Assembly: GCA_037969235.1 (NCBI GenBank) | Contig: JBBKXA010000157.1 | Location: 1-25,589, forward strand | Source of the DNA: TMED27 sp037969235 | Lineage (GTDB): Bacteria > Pseudomonadota > Alphaproteobacteria > Micavibrionales > Micavibrionaceae | Reading direction: 5' to 3' | Length of the DNA stretch: 25,589 bases | Notes under the pieces: model-generated | What the model saw: only the letters and a program-made list of their open reading frames with translations | Told to the model about the DNA's origin: nothing | The model's database searches: none | Made by a program: the position numbers and the translations under genes | In this document: positions 22,232-25,589 of the stretch, piece by piece | Layout: the number at the start of each line of letters is the position of its first letter | Position numbering within the stretch: the stretch's first letter is position 1

Positions 22232-24622
22232 ATGAAGTTTACATTAAGCTGGCTAAAGCAGCCATTGGACACAAATGCGAGTTTAGAGCAGGTTTGTGAA
22301 ACGCTTACGGACATAGGTTTGGAGGTCGAAGATGTCGTTGATAGCGCAGCCGAATTTGCGTTGTTTAAAGTTGCGTATGTACAAGCCGCCGAGCCGCATC
22401 CTGATGCTGATAAATTGCGTGTATGTACTGTGCAAACGGCTGATCATGGCGTACAAACTATTGTATGCGGAGCGCCCAATGCGCGCGCTGGGATGAAGGC
22501 GATTTTTGCGCCTGATGGTGCTTATATTCCAGGGTTGGATGTGACGCTCAAGAAAACCAAAATACGCGGCGTTGAGAGCAATGGCATGCTTGTGTCGGAA
22601 AAAGAGATGTGCTTATCGGATGAGCATAACGGTATTATTGAAGTGGATGAGAAGTACGAAGTTGGTACGCCGATGGCGGAGATTTTCGGGCTTGATGATC
22701 CGTTGATTGAAATTAATCTTACGCCTAATCGCGCTGATTGTGCGGGTGTTTACGGGATTGCCCGTGACTTGGCGGCGGCTGGTTTGGGTACGCTGAAGCC
22801 TTTGGATTTCCCCATGCATAAAGGCGCATTTAAATCTGATATTGGTGTGAAGATTGAAGATATGGAAGGTTGTCCATTATTTATTGGGCGTCAAATTAAA
22901 GGCGTCAAGAATGGGCCTTCGCCCGAATGGTTGCAAAATTTGTTAAAATCTGTAGGTCTGCGCCCAATTTCTGCGTTGGTGGATATTACAAATTTTATCA
23001 CGCTCGATCATGCGCGTCCGCTTCATGCTTATGATGCAGATAAATTGAGCGGTGATATTGTTGTGGGTACGTCCAAAGGCGGAGAGACGTTAGAGGCGCT
23101 TAACGATAAGACGTACACGCTGAATGAAGGCGCGGTGACGATCAATGATGCAAGCGGCGTTATAGGGCTTGGCGGTATTGTCGGCGGCACTTCAACGGGG
23201 TGCGATGAAGATACGACCAACATCTTCCTTGAAGCGGCATATTTCACACCTGCGCGCATTGCCCGTACTGGCAGAGATTTAGGCGTGGAATCTGACGCGC
23301 GTTATCGTTTTGAGCGCGGTGTTGATCCCGAATTTGTCGAGCAAGGCATGGCATTATTTACCAAAATGGTGCTGGAGATTTGTGGTGGTATTGCGAGCGA
23401 GGTCATTATTGCCGGTGCAACGCCGCAATGGAAACACGACATTGCATATGATTTTGGATATTACAAAAAATTAATTGGCGCGGATGTGCCTGAGTCTCGT
23501 CAAAGGGAAATTCTTGAAAGTCTTGGTTTTGTGATTAGGGGTTCAAAAATTACGCCGCCTTCATGGCGCGGAGATGTGTCAGCTAAGGCCGATATTGCCG
23601 AGGAAGTGGCGCGGATTGTTGGTTTTGATGCTATTCCTTCGGTTTCCGTGACTGGACCAGTGGTGCAAGCGCCCGCGGAAACCATGTTGGGGGCGGCTAT
23701 GCGTAAAGCACGTGCGGCGCTGACTTCACGCGGACTACATGAATGTGTGACATGGTCGTTTTTGGATGAGAGTAGTGCGCGTCGTTTTGGTGCGAATGAT
23801 CAAGCGGTTGCAAAATTGCGTTTGCAAAACCCGATTTCCAGCGAAATGGATGTGATGCGCCCGAGCATTTTGCCCAATTTGATTAGTGCGGCTATACGCA
23901 ACGACGCGCGCGGCTATCCGCATGCGGCGTTGTGTGAAGTGGGGCCAACATTTGCAGGGGTAAAGCCGAGCGAACAAAATATGATGGCGGCCGGTATTCG
24001 CACAGGTTCTAACGCAGCGCGGCATTGGGCGGATAATCAAGTGGCGCGCAAAATTGATCTTTATGATGCGAAAGCGGATGCGCTGGCGGCATTAAGTGCT
24101 TGTGGCGCGCCATCGGAGAATGCACAAATTTCGCGTGATGCGCCTGATTATTTCCATCCTGGGCGCTCCGGTGCTTTGCGGTTGGGTAAGAATGTGCTGG
24201 CGTATTTCGGGGAAATTCATCCCGCCATTCTCGAGGAAATGGGCGTGAAATTCCCTGTGGTGGGATTTGAAGTGATACTCAATAATATTCCCGAAGCCAG
24301 AGCCAAAGGCACCGAGAAATCAATGCTGCATTTAGAACCGCTTCAACCGTTAAATCGCGATTTTGCGTTTTTAGTGAATGATGAAGTGGCCGCGAGTGAT
24401 ATTGTCAAAGCCGCGATGGGCGCGGATAAAAAGCTTATTCAATCGGCGGAAATATTTGATATCTATACGGGCAAAGGTGTGGATGCGGGCAAAAAATCTG
24501 TCGCTTTATCTATTACGATTCAACCCAAAAATCAAAGCTTGCATGATAAAGACCTTGAAGCGCTTATGAATGCGGTAACACAAAATGTAATGGAAAAATG
24601 CGGCGGCGTTTTACGGGGGTAG
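22232..24622 (+). CDS. pheT: Phenylalanyl-tRNA synthetase beta subunit
   Basis: 796 residues, normal length. It has the N-terminal tRNA-binding (EMAP-like) domain at about 40-150 (HPDADKLRVCTVQ, GAPNARAGM), the B3/B4 editing region (LVDITNFITLDHARPLHAYD), the B5 domain after RFERGVDPEFVEQG, the catalytic-like core, and a C-terminal anticodon-binding FDX-ACB domain (PLNRDFAFLV). AAAGGA lies before the ATG. Its partner pheS is 5.7 kb upstream, separated by genes on both strands, which is unusual. A two-sided terminator follows. Confidence 0.97.
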   Translation: MKFTLSWLKQPLDTNASLEQVCETLTDIGLEVEDVVDSAAEFALFKVAYVQAAEPHPDADKLRVCTVQTADHGVQTIVCGAPNARAGMKAIFAPDGAYIPGLDVTLKKTKIRGVESNGMLVSEKEMCLSDEHNGIIEVDEKYEVGTPMAEIFGLDDPLIEINLTPNRADCAGVYGIARDLAAAGLGTLKPLDFPMHKGAFKSDIGVKIEDMEGCPLFIGRQIKGVKNGPSPEWLQNLLKSVGLRPISALVDITNFITLDHARPLHAYDADKLSGDIVVGTSKGGETLEALNDKTYTLNEGAVTINDASGVIGLGGIVGGTSTGCDEDTTNIFLEAAYFTPARIARTGRDLGVESDARYRFERGVDPEFVEQGMALFTKMVLEICGGIASEVIIAGATPQWKHDIAYDFGYYKKLIGADVPESRQREILESLGFVIRGSKITPPSWRGDVSAKADIAEEVARIVGFDAIPSVSVTGPVVQAPAETMLGAAMRKARAALTSRGLHECVTWSFLDESSARRFGANDQAVAKLRLQNPISSEMDVMRPSILPNLISAAIRNDARGYPHAALCEVGPTFAGVKPSEQNMMAAGIRTGSNAARHWADNQVARKIDLYDAKADALAALSACGAPSENAQISRDAPDYFHPGRSGALRLGKNVLAYFGEIHPAILEEMGVKFPVVGFEVILNNIPEARAKGTEKSMLHLEPLQPLNRDFAFLVNDEVAASDIVKAAMGADKKLIQSAEIFDIYTGKGVDAGKKSVALSITIQPKNQSLHDKDLEALMNAVTQNVMEKCGGVLRG

Positions 24623-24626
24623 ATAC

Positions 24627-24671
24627 AAAAAAACCATGCCTGATTTAAAAAAATCTTAAGCATGGTTTTTT
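24627..24671. terminator. Bidirectional intrinsic terminator between pheT and the stress-protein gene
   Basis: AACCATGC (24632-24639) pairs with GCATGGTT (24660-24667), with an inner GATTT/AAATC helix in the loop. Seven A precede and six T follow the stem, so it can stop both pheT on the plus strand and the converging minus-strand gene. Confidence 0.85.
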
Positions 24672-24685
24672 GTGTGCTTATAAGA

Positions 24686-25180
24686 CTAAGCGGCTCTTGA
24701 ATATGTGTCTACGTTATCGAAGACATTTTCAACTTTTTGTTTTTGCGCTTTGTCTTTGGCGTCAACAGCCAACAAAATCGCGCCATCTTTGATTTGATCT
24801 TCGTAGATTTTGGCTTCGTGCTCAGGAATACCCAAGCCAATAAGACCGCCTACCAAACCACCTGCAACTGCACCAGCGCCGATACCGGCAAGTGTTGTCA
24901 TCAACGCACCTGCTACTACCAAATTTAAGCCTGGTAGTACCATAGCGGTAGCCGTTGTGATTGCACCCAAAACGCCGCCGATAATTCCACCAGCAGTGGC
25001 TCCAGCAACGGCGCCTTCGTCAGCTTTGGTATGCTCTTCGATGTTAAAGCTTTTACCGCGTGTATCATCAGTCATGATCATGCTGATTTGTTTTTCATTT
25101 ACGCCAAGAGCTTCGATCTTGCGTAGCGCATTTTCTGCGTCAAGGCGGGTTTTAAATGTAGCTGTTACAATATTACTCAT
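24686..25180 (-). CDS. YflT / general stress protein 17M-like protein
   Basis: 164 residues from the ATG at 25180, which has AAGGAAAA eight bases upstream; an earlier ATG at 25210 is less well placed. The N-terminal 70 residues form a ferredoxin-like alpha/beta unit (IVTATFKTRLDAENALRKIEALGV, ISMIMTDD) of the heat-induced stress protein YflT type. A long Gly/Ala-rich hydrophobic region follows (about 75-125, repeated GG and GAVAG steps), likely membrane-associated, then a short alpha/beta end (HEAKIYEDQIKDGAILLAV). Proteins of this type rise under heat, salt or oxidative stress; the molecular function is not known. A candidate EcfG promoter upstream fits a general-stress role. Confidence 0.85.
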   Translation of the reverse strand: MSNIVTATFKTRLDAENALRKIEALGVNEKQISMIMTDDTRGKSFNIEEHTKADEGAVAGATAGGIIGGVLGAITTATAMVLPGLNLVVAGALMTTLAGIGAGAVAGGLVGGLIGLGIPEHEAKIYEDQIKDGAILLAVDAKDKAQKQKVENVFDNVDTYSRAA

Positions 25181-25232
25181 AATGTTTTCCTTTTTAGTTT
25201 GGGTTGTCATTTAAAAGTAGTAGTGACTCGCA

Positions 25233-25257
25233 AACACATGAAAAGCCCGCTTGTTCC
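25233..25257 (-). promoter_or_regulatory. Candidate EcfG-type promoter for the stress-protein gene
   Basis: On the minus strand GGAAC (25257-25253) and TGTT (25236-25233) are separated by 16 bases, matching the general-stress sigma consensus GGAAC-N16/17-CGTT except for one -10 base. Transcription would begin about 45 bases before the ATG at 25180. Confidence 0.5.
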
Positions 25258-25270
25258 ACAATTTATTTTT

Positions 25271-25295
25271 GGAACTTACGGTCTTAGAAAGCGTT
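25271..25295 (+). promoter_or_regulatory. EcfG-type promoter match reading right
   Basis: GGAAC (25271-25275), 16 bases, CGTT (25292-25295): a full match to the alphaproteobacterial EcfG consensus. It diverges from the stress-protein promoter, and the two GGAAC boxes form the inverted repeat GTTCCA/TGGAAC (25253-25258, 25270-25275). No plus-strand gene is visible downstream to the window end. Confidence 0.45.
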
Positions 25296-25339
25296 TAATG
25301 AATTTTTTAATGGGTAATTACAGCATGCTAAAATGAACT

Positions 25340-25585
25340 TTACTCTAAGTCTATCCGATGACCTTGATTAAAAGCAAATCTTTCAACGTCCATATCTGGA
25401 GTTGATTGAACTAGTTTGTTTCTCGCCCCTCTAAGAAATTGTGCAATTTCACCATCTTTTATGTCAGTATCAACATCTAACTTTCCTAAAATTTCATTGG
25501 CTATCTTATGCATGATTTCTGCGGTTTGCGTTGTGGGAACTATCAAGTTGTTGCCTGTAGCAGATTTTATAGCTATAATTTCCAT
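25340..25585 (-). CDS. Hypothetical small protein at the window edge
   Basis: 81 residues from an ATG four bases from the window end; the real start may lie outside. Soluble, without signal peptide. It opens with a strand (MEIIAIKSATGNNLIVP), followed by helices (TAEIMHKIANEIL, GEIAQFLRGARNKLVQS) and a short end. No family recognised. If the GGAAC-type promoter at 25271 is used, its RNA would run antisense to this gene. Confidence 0.55.
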   Translation of the reverse strand: MEIIAIKSATGNNLIVPTTQTAEIMHKIANEILGKLDVDTDIKDGEIAQFLRGARNKLVQSTPDMDVERFAFNQGHRIDLE

Positions 25586-25589
25586 ATAC

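Noticed and set aside
1..25589. tRNA genes or CRISPR arrays
   Set aside because: I found no T-loop GGTTCGAAT-type sequence in the intergenic regions and no regularly spaced repeats.

Overview
The window looks like chromosomal core-genome DNA from a Gram-negative alphaproteobacterium of moderate to low G+C. The evidence is an LPS heptose gene (hldE), lipoproteins, a D,D-carboxypeptidase with a SPOR domain, a response regulator ending in a GPDRRR motif, and promoter-like elements of the GGAAC-N16/17-CGTT type used by alphaproteobacterial EcfG sigma factors. A deep-branching group such as the Micavibrionales is possible, but the window alone does not prove it. I see no rRNA, tRNA, transposase, phage gene or CRISPR array.

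Layout. 1-1978 (+): pyruvate kinase followed closely by a stand-alone asparaginase N-terminal domain. 1996-2949 (-): a LapG-type cysteine protease with an N-terminal MshEN-like (putative c-di-GMP-binding) module. 3136-4659 (+): hldE. 4783-6097 (+): two lipoproteins, the second FlgO-like. 6107-8291 (-): a SPOR-domain D-Ala-D-Ala carboxypeptidase followed by a pilin-like single-span protein. 8407-9891 (-): guaB. 9973-10353 (-): an unknown small protein. 10447-11381 (+): a structured leader or sRNA with a terminator hairpin, then phoH. 11518-12572 (-): a receiver protein and an overlapping partner with a degenerate Hpt-like region.

12616-24622 (mostly +): a translation neighbourhood, rpmI-rplT, then two tandem His-rich unknown proteins, a HAD phosphatase, pheS, an interrupting block of about 5.7 kb, and pheT. 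The block holds two paralogous zinc-protease-like proteins (one cytoplasmic HExxH, one exported HExxxH), a lipoprotein sugar dehydrogenase and a frameshifted MscS channel on the minus strand, and a GNAT acetyltransferase. 24686-25585 (-): a YflT-like stress protein behind a candidate EcfG promoter, and a small unknown gene at the window edge.

The items most worth following are the MshEN-LapG fusion, the paralogous metalloprotease pair between pheS and pheT, the tandem HxH...HxHR proteins, the receiver plus pseudo-Hpt pair, the phoH leader, and the divergent GGAAC promoters near the right end.
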